Positions 1 through 6,461 of a DNA stretch of 11,200 nucleotides are shown here, in pieces (the stretch's first letter is position 1; each line of letters opens with the position of its first letter). The position numbers and the translations under genes are program-made. The notes below the pieces were generated by a model. The model saw only the letters and a list, made by a program, of their open reading frames with translations, ran no database searches and was not told where the DNA came from. Origin of the DNA: Cyclobacteriaceae bacterium (GTDB lineage: Bacteria; Bacteroidota; Bacteroidia; Cytophagales; Cyclobacteriaceae); assembly GCA_019751475.1 (NCBI GenBank), contig JAIENH010000646.1:1-11200 (forward strand), written 5' to 3'.

Positions 1-1317
1 TGTCATCACCACAGCAAAAACAAGTACAGCATGGATCGTCCAGCGCTCAATCTTCCAGGCACTTACTGATTTGTTGGAAAGCTGACGGTATGGATCACCT
101 AAGGTTTCGGCTAACCCACCACATCCGCACACCCAACTGCAATACCAACGCTTGCCAAAAAAGTAAACCAACACAGGCACACCGATTACAATCAGGGCAA
201 TGCCCCATCCAAACATAAAAATGCCAAACGTGCCGTTGTCAATCATTTGATGAATGCGGTAGTCAAAGAAAAAACTATAATCCAACGGCCAGATATTTTT
301 GAAGTCAACGTACGGACGATTGAGTCGCACGAGAATTTCAGGAATTAAAAATGCAAAAGCTGTCTGAAAAAACATGACAGAAGCTGTGCGTAACATTTGA
401 TACTTGCTGTGCCGGTAGTTGATCATCATGCGCACGCCCATCACCAAGATGCATAGCGTGTACATAAATCCGTACAGGAAAAATCTTCCTGCTTCATTTC
501 CACTCAGCATACGACTCACCGGGTCAACCAACATCACCCAGTTGGTCATGTATTCAGGATAGAAGTAAAGGAAAACATAGAAAGCGATGAGCCAGCTACC
601 GGTAAGAATGCCGAGCCATTTTACATTTTTCATCACGCTAAAAAAGATGCCATTGTTTTTAATGCCAGGAGGCAGCTCCAGCTTGGGAAGAATGTACATC
701 AACGCCCCGATAATGCAGAGCCCGAATGTTAGAAACAAGAACAGGCCCGCATCTCGTTTCACAGGGCTATCAGCCGATGCTTTGGTAAGAGAATACGTCA
801 GGTCTTTGATGGCATAGCGATCAAAACCAAACTGGTTGACAATACCGAACTTTTTAATATTGTCAGCTACCTGGGTGAGTTGCGCGCTCATCTCTTTACG
901 AGAGCTAAACTCACGACCCTCCAGCCAGCCAGCATAATCTTTCAAAGCCTTCCGCTTGAATGAAACAACGGGATCATCGCCCGCCAAGGCCGAATCTACG
1001 TTTGCAAGCTGAAATTTATTCCCTAAAGACGTAATGCGGTCAACGTCCGCTTGGGTGATGGCATACGTTGCAACCTGCTTTTCATTTATGTTTTCAAATA
1101 ACGAATGAAGTATCGCCACAAAGCCAAAATTGGAGGATATGCGCTTTCCTACTACTTCGTTTGCTTCTTGCTTAAGCAAAGCTGCTTTCGCAGGATCTGA
1201 GACATGTTCCGCAATAACTTCATCCGTAAGAGCGTAGTCTGACCAAAAGAAAGACACATTAAAAATGGCGAAGCCCGTGATGAACAAGAGCAGACCAACG
1301 ACTTTAACTACTTTCAT
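1..1317 (-). CDS. Polytopic membrane protein with NosR/NapH-like iron-sulfur motif (C-terminus cut by window edge)
   Basis: The frame is open from ATG 1315-1317 to base 1, giving 439 residues, and continues outside the window. It starts with a hydrophobic segment (about residues 5-24), followed by a mostly soluble region of about 160 residues rich in charged residues. Several membrane spans follow (about 190-210, 233-253, 278-297, 312-332, 364-387). Immediately after the last of these is the motif YCSWVCGCGG, with Cys393, Cys397 and Cys399. A membrane span followed by closely spaced cysteines resembles the membrane 4Fe-4S proteins of the NosR/NapH/CcoG group, which move electrons across or along the membrane. 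The remaining cluster ligands would lie in the missing part. The gene starts 22 bases after the stop of the FAD oxidoreductase on the same strand, so the two are probably co-transcribed and functionally linked. The frame and membrane topology are clear. The iron-sulfur assignment is an inference, and the electron acceptor cannot be read from the sequence. Confidence 0.75.
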   Translation of the reverse strand, partial: MKVVKVVGLLLFITGFAIFNVSFFWSDYALTDEVIAEHVSDPAKAALLKQEANEVVGKRISSNFGFVAILHSLFENINEKQVATYAITQADVDRITSLGNKFQLANVDSALAGDDPVVSFKRKALKDYAGWLEGREFSSRKEMSAQLTQVADNIKKFGIVNQFGFDRYAIKDLTYSLTKASADSPVKRDAGLFLFLTFGLCIIGALMYILPKLELPPGIKNNGIFFSVMKNVKWLGILTGSWLIAFYVFLYFYPEYMTNWVMLVDPVSRMLSGNEAGRFFLYGFMYTLCILVMGVRMMINYRHSKYQMLRTASVMFFQTAFAFLIPEILVRLNRPYVDFKNIWPLDYSFFFDYRIHQMIDNGTFGIFMFGWGIALIVIGVPVLVYFFGKRWYCSWVCGCGGLAETLGDPYRQLSNKSVSAWKIERWTIHAVLVFAVVMT

Positions 1318-1339
1318 AGGTTTCTTACTTTTTTGTCTC

Positions 1340-2626
1340 TTACCGCGTAACTATCACACCACCAAACTGGCTTCGAATTTCATCTTCGTGCCGGTCAAAA
1401 AATTCCGGATCAAAGTTGGCCTCCGAAAGGTGGTCCATCACGAAATCAATGCTCCTCTTTTCTCGGAGCCACTGATCAAATTTTTCATGCCGCATGCGGA
1501 TGCCAAACGTATTCAAACCAATAAACTGCCGGGTGGCCTTGTCCCACACCAGGTGCACACATTTCGTACCGCTGGCATGCTCCCAGTAAAAATCCGATTC
1601 ATTTGGCTTCAACTCGTTACCTACGTTGCCATAGGTTTGGTATTCAATGTCAAAAAATTTGGCGGAGTTAAACCAAGGCCCCGGCTCATATTTTGTCTTT
1701 TCGTCACAAATTGTCTGGGCTGCTACCTCGCCCATCATGCGACCAGTGTACCACACTTGCTCCACCGTTCTTCTGCCGGGCAATTCATATTTGCGCTCCA
1801 CGCAATCGCCCAGCGCATAAACATCCGACACGTTTGTCTCCAGAAATTCATTCACCAACACACCACGTTTCGTCTCAATACCAGAGCCTTTGAGGAAATC
1901 AATATTCGGAGAAACACCCACCGTCAATCCAACAAACTGGCACGCAATAGTTTCGCCCGTATTGGTGACGATGGCTTTCACTCGTCCGCCATCATCACTC
2001 ACGATCTCTTTCAATTCGGTAGTCAATCGCAAATCAACATGATGTGATCGCACATGCCGGCTAATGAGATTGGCTTCTTGCTTTGGTAAAATGTTGCTCC
2101 AAAATTCCGGTTCACGCACCAGGAATGTTACTCCTATCGAGCGAGTCAGCAGCATCTCAGCCATCTCAATACCAATCAATCCGCCACCCACAATCACCGT
2201 GTGGTTGATGCCCTTTGTATTTTCTTCCATGCGCTCAAGATCGGGGTAGCTGTAAAGTCCCTGCACACCATTAAGATCCTGACCCGGCCAACCAAACTTA
2301 TTTGACTTTGAACCGGACGCAATGATCAACGTATCGTATGAAAAGTCTCCTTTTTCTTTCAGCACAAGTTTTTTGGCAGAAGGCTCCACCCGCTCAACAT
2401 AGTCTTTGATGAGATCAATGCGGTTTTTTTTCCAGAAGCGATCTTCGTACGGCTTAATGTTTTGATATGTCATGTGGCCCATGTACACATACATGAGCGC
2501 TGTGCGCGAAAAGAAATGTTCCGTTTCAGCGGAAATGACGGTAATCTTGTGATCGCTGCGCTTGCGAATATGGCGTGCCGCAGTGATGCCGCTAATGCCG
2601 TTGCCGATGATGACGATGTGCTTCAT
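1340..2626 (-). CDS. FAD-dependent NAD(P)H oxidoreductase (Pyr_redox_2 family)
   Basis: A 428-residue flavoprotein with the two-dinucleotide-domain layout of pyridine nucleotide oxidoreductases. The N-terminal FAD Rossmann motif GNGISG is at residues 8-13. The second, NAD(P)H-binding, motif GGGLIG is at 147-152, and the second FAD contact DVYALGD is at 268-274. I see no CxxC redox disulfide near the flavin, so it is not a disulfide reductase. The layout is closer to ferredoxin, rubredoxin or nitrite reductase-type NAD(P)H:acceptor reductases. About 120 residues after the FAD motif form a C-terminal domain I do not recognise. The start MKHIVIIGNG places the Rossmann strand right at the N-terminus, as expected. 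Downstream, 22 bases away, is a membrane iron-sulfur-type protein, a plausible electron partner. Upstream is the phosphorylase gene on the same strand, 122 bases away. The superfamily is certain. The natural acceptor is unknown. Confidence 0.9.
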   Translation of the reverse strand: MKHIVIIGNGISGITAARHIRKRSDHKITVISAETEHFFSRTALMYVYMGHMTYQNIKPYEDRFWKKNRIDLIKDYVERVEPSAKKLVLKEKGDFSYDTLIIASGSKSNKFGWPGQDLNGVQGLYSYPDLERMEENTKGINHTVIVGGGLIGIEMAEMLLTRSIGVTFLVREPEFWSNILPKQEANLISRHVRSHHVDLRLTTELKEIVSDDGGRVKAIVTNTGETIACQFVGLTVGVSPNIDFLKGSGIETKRGVLVNEFLETNVSDVYALGDCVERKYELPGRRTVEQVWYTGRMMGEVAAQTICDEKTKYEPGPWFNSAKFFDIEYQTYGNVGNELKPNESDFYWEHASGTKCVHLVWDKATRQFIGLNTFGIRMRHEKFDQWLREKRSIDFVMDHLSEANFDPEFFDRHEDEIRSQFGGVIVTR

Positions 2627-2748
2627 GGTGTGCCAAAATCGGGAGCATGCTGGTATTCATCCGTCTGCCACACGACAAATCACCACGCACTACTAGCCCG
2701 CGTTGGTGAAGATACGCTAAAAGATCCTGAGTTGGATTTTTTTAACTA

Positions 2749-4395
2749 TTAATACATTTTCTCGTAATACTCGCGTGCCATACGGCCCGAATCGAATTGA
2801 GGCAGCACATCCTTCCAGCTTTGCCGCATGTTGGCGTTCCACTTTTCAGGCTTTTGATAATACAATGGAATGATTTCTTTCTCCAACACATCGTATAGGC
2901 GCTCCGCTTCCAGTTTATTTTGCTCCTCCTCGCTTAGTTTACGGTCAGCCGGCTCTATAGAGAAACAGTTTTTGCCGTGCTTGGCAAATTCAGGTACCCA
3001 TCCATCAGGGATAGAAAAATTAATGCTACCGTTCATAGCGGCCGTCATGCCAGAAGTGCCGGAAGCCTCGCGATACAGTTTGGGATTGTTGAGCCATACA
3101 TCCGAGCCGCGCTTTAGCAGGGCTGACAAGGCCAACTCATAGCCCGTGAGAATGGTGCAATTGGGCATGGACTTCGTCTTCCAAAAGATGTCATTGAAAA
3201 TCTGGATAGAGCCATGATCTTCAGGATACGGTTTACCCGCCCAGATAACTTGCATGGGCTGTTTGGTATTGCTTACAATTTTTTCGAAACGCTCAAAGTC
3301 GCGGAGCAAAAGATTAGCACGCTTGTATCCGGCAAAGCGTCTCGCCCACACAATCGTCAAAACATTTTCATCAAAAATTTTCCCAGTCTGGTCGGCTACG
3401 AATTTAAAAAGCTCTTTCTTTAGTTCCTTTTTTCGCACAGCCTGAGCTTTATCGTCTTCTTTTTCAAATGCTTTCTCCAGCTTTTCATCCTTCCAGTACG
3501 TGTGGTTTTGTGCGTTTGTCACTGCTTTTATTTCAGAGATCCGCTCGAACCCTTTCCACATATCGCGCGACACTTCACTGTGCATTTGCGAAACCCCGTT
3601 GGATACCTTTGCCATGCGCAAGGCTGCCAATGTATAATTAAGTGACTTACTTCCCGGCTCAACGAGCGTCTGATATTGGTCTTTCTCCACTCCGTCAAAA
3701 AAGCTCATCACTTCCAGTCGCGATACTTCGCGCTCTTCGTTGCCGGCCGTCTCGGGCGTGTGTGTGGTAAACACCACGCGCTTTTTCACTTCATTCAGGT
3801 CTTTGTATTTCTTCCAGAGGTAGAAGCACAACGGTAAAGCGTGGCCTTCATTCATGTGATAGATATCCGTTTCGCGTCTCAAAATATCGAGCAGCTTGGC
3901 TCCACCATAGCCCAACAAACTCGACTGGGCAATGCGCGCACTTTCGTGCGGATCATACAGACGGTGACAGATGGTTTGCGCCAGGTGATCGTTATCCGGA
4001 TGGTCGGTGGTCAACAGGAAGAGCGGGGCCGTATTAAATACCTCCGGCTTTAACAGCAATACTTTAACCTTCACCTCGTGATTGTGAATGGTGATGGGAA
4101 ACGCAATGCCGGTATCAGTAAGGAATGAATAATTTTTCTCGATGAAACTCACTTTCATCGTGCCATCCATGTTGCGCTCCTGGTTGTAGTAGCCGTACTT
4201 CCACAAGATGCCGATGCCGATAAAATTCTGCTTTAGCTCGTAGGCGCTGCGTATGTGCGAACCCGCCAGAAATCCAAGGCCCCCGCTGTAGATTTTCAGC
4301 GATTGATCGATGGCAAATTCCATCGAGAAGTAGGCAACCGGCTTTGAATATTTTTTGTCAAACGAGTAAGGAAACAATTCCGCAAGATTGATCAT
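2749..4395 (-). CDS. glgP: Alpha-glucan phosphorylase-family protein (short GlgP type, GT35-like)
   Basis: This 548-residue protein resembles the short alpha-glucan phosphorylases, which split glycogen or maltodextrin with phosphate to give glucose 1-phosphate. Family landmarks in order are AYFSMEF (21-27), YSGGLGFLAG (36-45), YHMNEGHA (179-186), TTHTPETAGN (210-219), the phosphate-site-like RRFAGYKR (352-359), WAGKPYPED (385-393) and EASGTSGM (443-450). In classical phosphorylases the PLP Schiff-base lysine follows the last motif (Lys680 in the rabbit muscle enzyme, within EASGTGNMK). Here Thr451 (codon ACG) takes that place, so PLP-dependent catalysis is uncertain. The expected TNGVH motif is also altered, to TNAQNH (293-298). 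The length is shorter than the roughly 700-850 residues common for this family. The ATG at 4393-4395 puts family homology within about 20 residues of the N-terminus, and no Shine-Dalgarno sequence is visible. The family call is strong. The activity is an inference. Confidence 0.87.
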   Translation of the reverse strand: MINLAELFPYSFDKKYSKPVAYFSMEFAIDQSLKIYSGGLGFLAGSHIRSAYELKQNFIGIGILWKYGYYNQERNMDGTMKVSFIEKNYSFLTDTGIAFPITIHNHEVKVKVLLLKPEVFNTAPLFLLTTDHPDNDHLAQTICHRLYDPHESARIAQSSLLGYGGAKLLDILRRETDIYHMNEGHALPLCFYLWKKYKDLNEVKKRVVFTTHTPETAGNEEREVSRLEVMSFFDGVEKDQYQTLVEPGSKSLNYTLAALRMAKVSNGVSQMHSEVSRDMWKGFERISEIKAVTNAQNHTYWKDEKLEKAFEKEDDKAQAVRKKELKKELFKFVADQTGKIFDENVLTIVWARRFAGYKRANLLLRDFERFEKIVSNTKQPMQVIWAGKPYPEDHGSIQIFNDIFWKTKSMPNCTILTGYELALSALLKRGSDVWLNNPKLYREASGTSGMTAAMNGSINFSIPDGWVPEFAKHGKNCFSIEPADRKLSEEEQNKLEAERLYDVLEKEIIPLYYQKPEKWNANMRQSWKDVLPQFDSGRMAREYYEKMY

Positions 4396-4431
4396 GAAAA
4401 AATAATATGGTGAAGTTTAGGTATTGGGTTG

Positions 4432-4439
4432 CGAAAGTA
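4432..4439 (-). promoter_or_regulatory. Possible -7 box for the phosphorylase gene
   Basis: On the minus strand these bases read TACTTTCG, one mismatch from the Bacteroidota -7 consensus TAnnTTTG. Transcription would start near 4425 and give a leader of about 30 bases before the ATG at 4395. No TTTG at the usual -33 spacing is obvious. This is a weak call from motif matching only. Confidence 0.3.
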
Positions 4440-4545
4440 ACAAATGGCAGGCAATTGGGTTAGTGATGTTGAACGCCATTAAAGGAAATGAAAGAATGCA
4501 AACGTTTGTTGATTCTCTTTTTCATGGCTTTTTTCAATTTTCGAC

Positions 4546-4553
4546 TACTTTTG
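4546..4553 (+). promoter_or_regulatory. -7 promoter box (TAnnTTTG) of the TPR gene
   Basis: TACTTTTG matches the Bacteroidota -7 consensus exactly. The -33 element is not a clean TTTG, although the upstream region is T-rich (4518-4541). The box ends only 5 bases before the GTG at 4559, so transcription would begin at or almost at the start codon, giving a leaderless or nearly leaderless mRNA. It also lies inside the longer open frame beginning at 4424, which argues against that earlier start. Confidence 0.5.
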
Positions 4554-4558
4554 CAGCC

Positions 4559-5335
4559 GTGAAAAGAATAGCGAGGGCCGGTTTCTACAGCATTTTCCTA
4601 CTGGTGGTAGGCGCTTTGGGCGCTCAGCCAATTGTTGATCCATTTTCGGAAGGTCTTGCTCTGGAAAAAGAATTTGAGGTGGAGGCCGCCCTGGAGCAGT
4701 TTGAACTCGTACTAAAAAGCAATCCTGATCACACGGCCGCTCTTACAAAAGCAAGCCGCATGCTTTCTAACATTGGAGGAAAGCTCCCTAAAACAGAGTT
4801 GACCCGGAAGCATGAATTACTCAAACAAGCTCGCGACTACGCACAAAAATCCATCAGCATTGATCCGAATGATGCAGAGTCGCGACTCGCGCATATCATC
4901 TCCCTGGGTTTACTTTCTGAGATCGCCTCCAATCCAAAAGAGAAAGTAATTGATGCGCGACTCATTCACAACGAGGCAAAAAAAATCCTGGAGATTGATC
5001 CCGCTTTCGCGGAAGCGTACTTTGTATTGGGTAAATGGCAATACGAACTCTCGCGGCTGAACTGGCTGGAATTGATGGCCTGTAAACTTTTCTTTGGAGG
5101 ATTTCCAGAGCCCATCTCTTTGGAAGCATCATTAGCCTATTTCGATAAAGCAGCCACGATCAAACCTAACAGCATCCTTTTCTTATACGGCCAAGCTTCC
5201 GCCCTTCATGAGCTTGGAAAAAACCAAGTTGCTATCGACACACTTAACCGGGCGCTTTCACTTCCTCTTGCCGAGCCTGATGATGCGTTGCGCAGAGAGC
5301 GATGCTCCACCCTGCTGCGCGAGATTTTGCAGTAA
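4559..5335 (+). CDS. Exported TPR protein resembling the RMDN family
   Basis: Read from GTG 4559 this is a 258-residue protein. It begins with MKRIARAG and a hydrophobic core (about residues 9-20) ending in GALGA before Gln23, a convincing Sec signal peptide. At least four helical-repeat units follow. The clearest is at about 27-60 (EGLALEKEFEVEAALEQFE, ending NPDHTAAL). Others are centred at about 84-110, 135-165 and 187-235, each ending in a typical I-x-P (DPND, DPAF, KPNS). The stretch LGKWQYE, then NWLE, then LFFGGFPE (157-184) matches a pattern I associate with RMDN-type (regulator of microtubule dynamics) TPR proteins, which also occur in Bacteroidota. TPRs normally mediate protein-protein contacts, and no enzyme motif is seen. 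The frame stays open back to TTG 4424, but that extension is not signal-peptide-like and lies upstream of a -7 box. The partner and role are unknown. Confidence 0.8.
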   Translation: MKRIARAGFYSIFLLVVGALGAQPIVDPFSEGLALEKEFEVEAALEQFELVLKSNPDHTAALTKASRMLSNIGGKLPKTELTRKHELLKQARDYAQKSISIDPNDAESRLAHIISLGLLSEIASNPKEKVIDARLIHNEAKKILEIDPAFAEAYFVLGKWQYELSRLNWLELMACKLFFGGFPEPISLEASLAYFDKAATIKPNSILFLYGQASALHELGKNQVAIDTLNRALSLPLAEPDDALRRERCSTLLREILQ

Positions 5336-5353
5336 GATCGCCATTTATCTCGG

Positions 5354-5369
5354 CTCCGGTTCACCGGAG
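5354..5369 (+). terminator. GC-rich hairpin after the TPR gene, possible terminator
   Basis: CTCCGGT and ACCGGAG form a perfect 7-bp stem around a two-base centre, 18 bases after the TPR stop codon. A run of T follows only about 23 bases later (5393-5397), so a classical intrinsic terminator is not clear. It sits between the TPR gene and the molybdenum-hydroxylase operon, where a transcript end would make sense. Confidence 0.35.
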
Positions 5370-5421
5370 TAATCCATCTGGCCATTAACATCTTTTTAAC
5401 ATTTCAAACTTGAGATTTTTG

Positions 5422-5429
5422 TACCTTTC
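5422..5429 (+). promoter_or_regulatory. Weak -7-like box upstream of the molybdenum-hydroxylase operon
   Basis: TACCTTTC differs from TAnnTTTG at the last base and lies 23 bases before the small-subunit ATG. The 117-base gap after the TPR gene must hold the operon promoter if the two genes are separate units. No good -33 element is seen, so this is only a candidate. Confidence 0.22.
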
Positions 5430-5452
5430 TGTCTATTCCAAACATACACTTT

Positions 5453-5932
5453 ATGGCAGCCCTGACTTTAAAGATTAACAGTAAAAGCTATTCAATAGAA
5501 GCGGATCCGAAAATGCCCTTGCTCTGGGCCATCCGTGATATTGTTGGCCTTACCGGCACGAAATACGGATGCGGCATTGCGCAATGTGGTGCTTGTACGG
5601 TGCACCTGGAAGGTACGCCTGTACGATCTTGTTCGCTCCCTGTTTCAGCAGCAGCCAACAAGAACATAACGACCATTGAGGGCCTCTCTTCTGACAACTC
5701 TCATCCGGTACAACAAGCGTGGATACAGGAGCAAGTGCCGCAGTGCGGCTACTGCCAGAGCGGCCAGATCATGGCGGCCACTGCTTTGCTAAAACGAAAT
5801 GCCAATCCATCCGACAAAGACATTGACACAGCTATGCAAGGACATATCTGTCGATGTGGTACGTACCCGCGTATTCGCAAAGCGATCAAGACAGCATCAC
5901 AACTGATGGGAGCAAAAGCTTCCGCTAAATAG
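5453..5932 (+). CDS. iorA: 2Fe-2S small subunit of a molybdenum hydroxylase (IorA/CoxS type)
   Basis: This 159-residue protein carries two 2Fe-2S clusters and passes electrons from the molybdenum centre of the large subunit to an outside acceptor. The N-terminal plant-ferredoxin-like domain has Cys40, Cys45, Cys48 and Cys60 ([11 protein letters not shown], then RSC). The C-terminal four-helix domain has Cys98, Cys101, Cys133 and Cys135 (QCGYCQSGQ, then [15 protein letters not shown]). Both sets are complete and the length is typical for a separate small subunit. There is no signal peptide, so it presumably crosses the membrane folded, together with the Tat-tagged large subunit encoded 19 bases downstream. 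The gene symbol follows the isoquinoline 1-oxidoreductase family. The real substrate could be an aldehyde or an N-heterocycle and is not determined by the sequence. Confidence 0.95.
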   Translation: MAALTLKINSKSYSIEADPKMPLLWAIRDIVGLTGTKYGCGIAQCGACTVHLEGTPVRSCSLPVSAAANKNITTIEGLSSDNSHPVQQAWIQEQVPQCGYCQSGQIMAATALLKRNANPSDKDIDTAMQGHICRCGTYPRIRKAIKTASQLMGAKASAK

Positions 5933-5951
5933 ACCTTCAACACCACCTGAT

Positions 5952-6461
5952 ATGGAAACCTCATTATCACGAAGAAATTTTATCAAACTCACCAGCCTTA
6001 CCGGCACAGCCCTTTCGCTTGGATTTTATTTTCCGGCCAACGGAAAGGAAGCCGCCATTCTGAAAATGGAGAATGCGGAGACACTCGGCATCGACTTGAA
6101 TGCCTGGATTTCCATCGCGACTGATGGCAAGGTAACGATCACCAACCATCGGGCAGAAATGGGCCAGGGTTCTTACCAGGCCGTGCCTCAAATCATTGCC
6201 GAAGAATTGGAAGTGAGTTTGGATGCTGTGAATATTGTGTTTGCCCAAGGCAATAATAGAAAGTATGGCAGCCAGGTGACCGGTGGAAGCTCTACCGTGC
6301 GTGGTTCGTACAAACGACTCTTGAAGCTTAGCGCGTCTGCGCGCGAAATGCTCATCGAGGCCGCAGCAAAAAAATGGAATGTGAACAAATCAGAGTGTAC
6401 GCGGAAAATGGGCAGGTCATTCATCGCTCGTCCGGCAAAAAAATGGGCTATGGCGAATTAG
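5952..6461 (+). CDS. iorB: Molybdopterin large subunit (IorB/aldehyde dehydrogenase type), N-terminal part, frameshifted
   Basis: The first part of the catalytic large subunit, which should bind the molybdopterin cofactor and hydroxylate or oxidise the substrate in the periplasm. Residues 6-12 (SRRNFIK) plus the following hydrophobic stretch form a twin-arginine (Tat) signal. Family motifs follow: EMGQG at 69-73, IIAEEL at 81-86 and TGGSSTVR at 110-117, then AAAKKWNV and Cys149. After Cys149 (codon 6396-6398) the family-like sequence stops in this frame, and a non-homologous tail of 20 residues runs to TAG 6459-6461. The expected continuation (YAENGQVIHRSSGKK) is present in the -1 frame from base 6398. 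One missing base, for example a T between TGT and TAC, explains this. With it restored, the gene would run to 8107 and encode about 718 residues, normal for the family. It is either an assembly error, a recent mutation or, less likely, programmed frameshifting. Confidence 0.88.
   Translation: METSLSRRNFIKLTSLTGTALSLGFYFPANGKEAAILKMENAETLGIDLNAWISIATDGKVTITNHRAEMGQGSYQAVPQIIAEELEVSLDAVNIVFAQGNNRKYGSQVTGGSSTVRGSYKRLLKLSASAREMLIEAAAKKWNVNKSECTRKMGRSFIARPAKKWAMAN
6368..6443 (+). other. Frameshift zone of the large-subunit gene, with two A AAA AAA heptamers
   Basis: In the upstream frame, seven-A runs at 6368-6374 and 6437-6443 are both phased as A AAA AAA, a known -1 slippery heptamer type, and both are followed by TGG. 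The second is 15 bases before the TAG of the upstream frame. The downstream frame is the -1 frame. Homology nonetheless switches frames between the runs, at 6396-6400 (TGTAC where TGTTAC is expected), which favours a one-base deletion. Confidence 0.6.

Noticed and set aside
1265..2047. Long plus-strand open frame of 260 codons
   Set aside because: It lies antisense to the FAD oxidoreductase and the start of the iron-sulfur protein. It has no domain, signal or start-site support, and the minus-strand genes have clear motifs.
2462..2752. Plus-strand open frame of 96 codons
   Set aside because: It is antisense to the start of the FAD oxidoreductase. The composition is that of an opposite-strand shadow and no family pattern is visible.
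4424..4558. N-terminal extension of the TPR protein
   Set aside because: It starts at TTG, contains no recognisable domain and holds a -7 promoter box. GTG 4559 gives a proper signal peptide.
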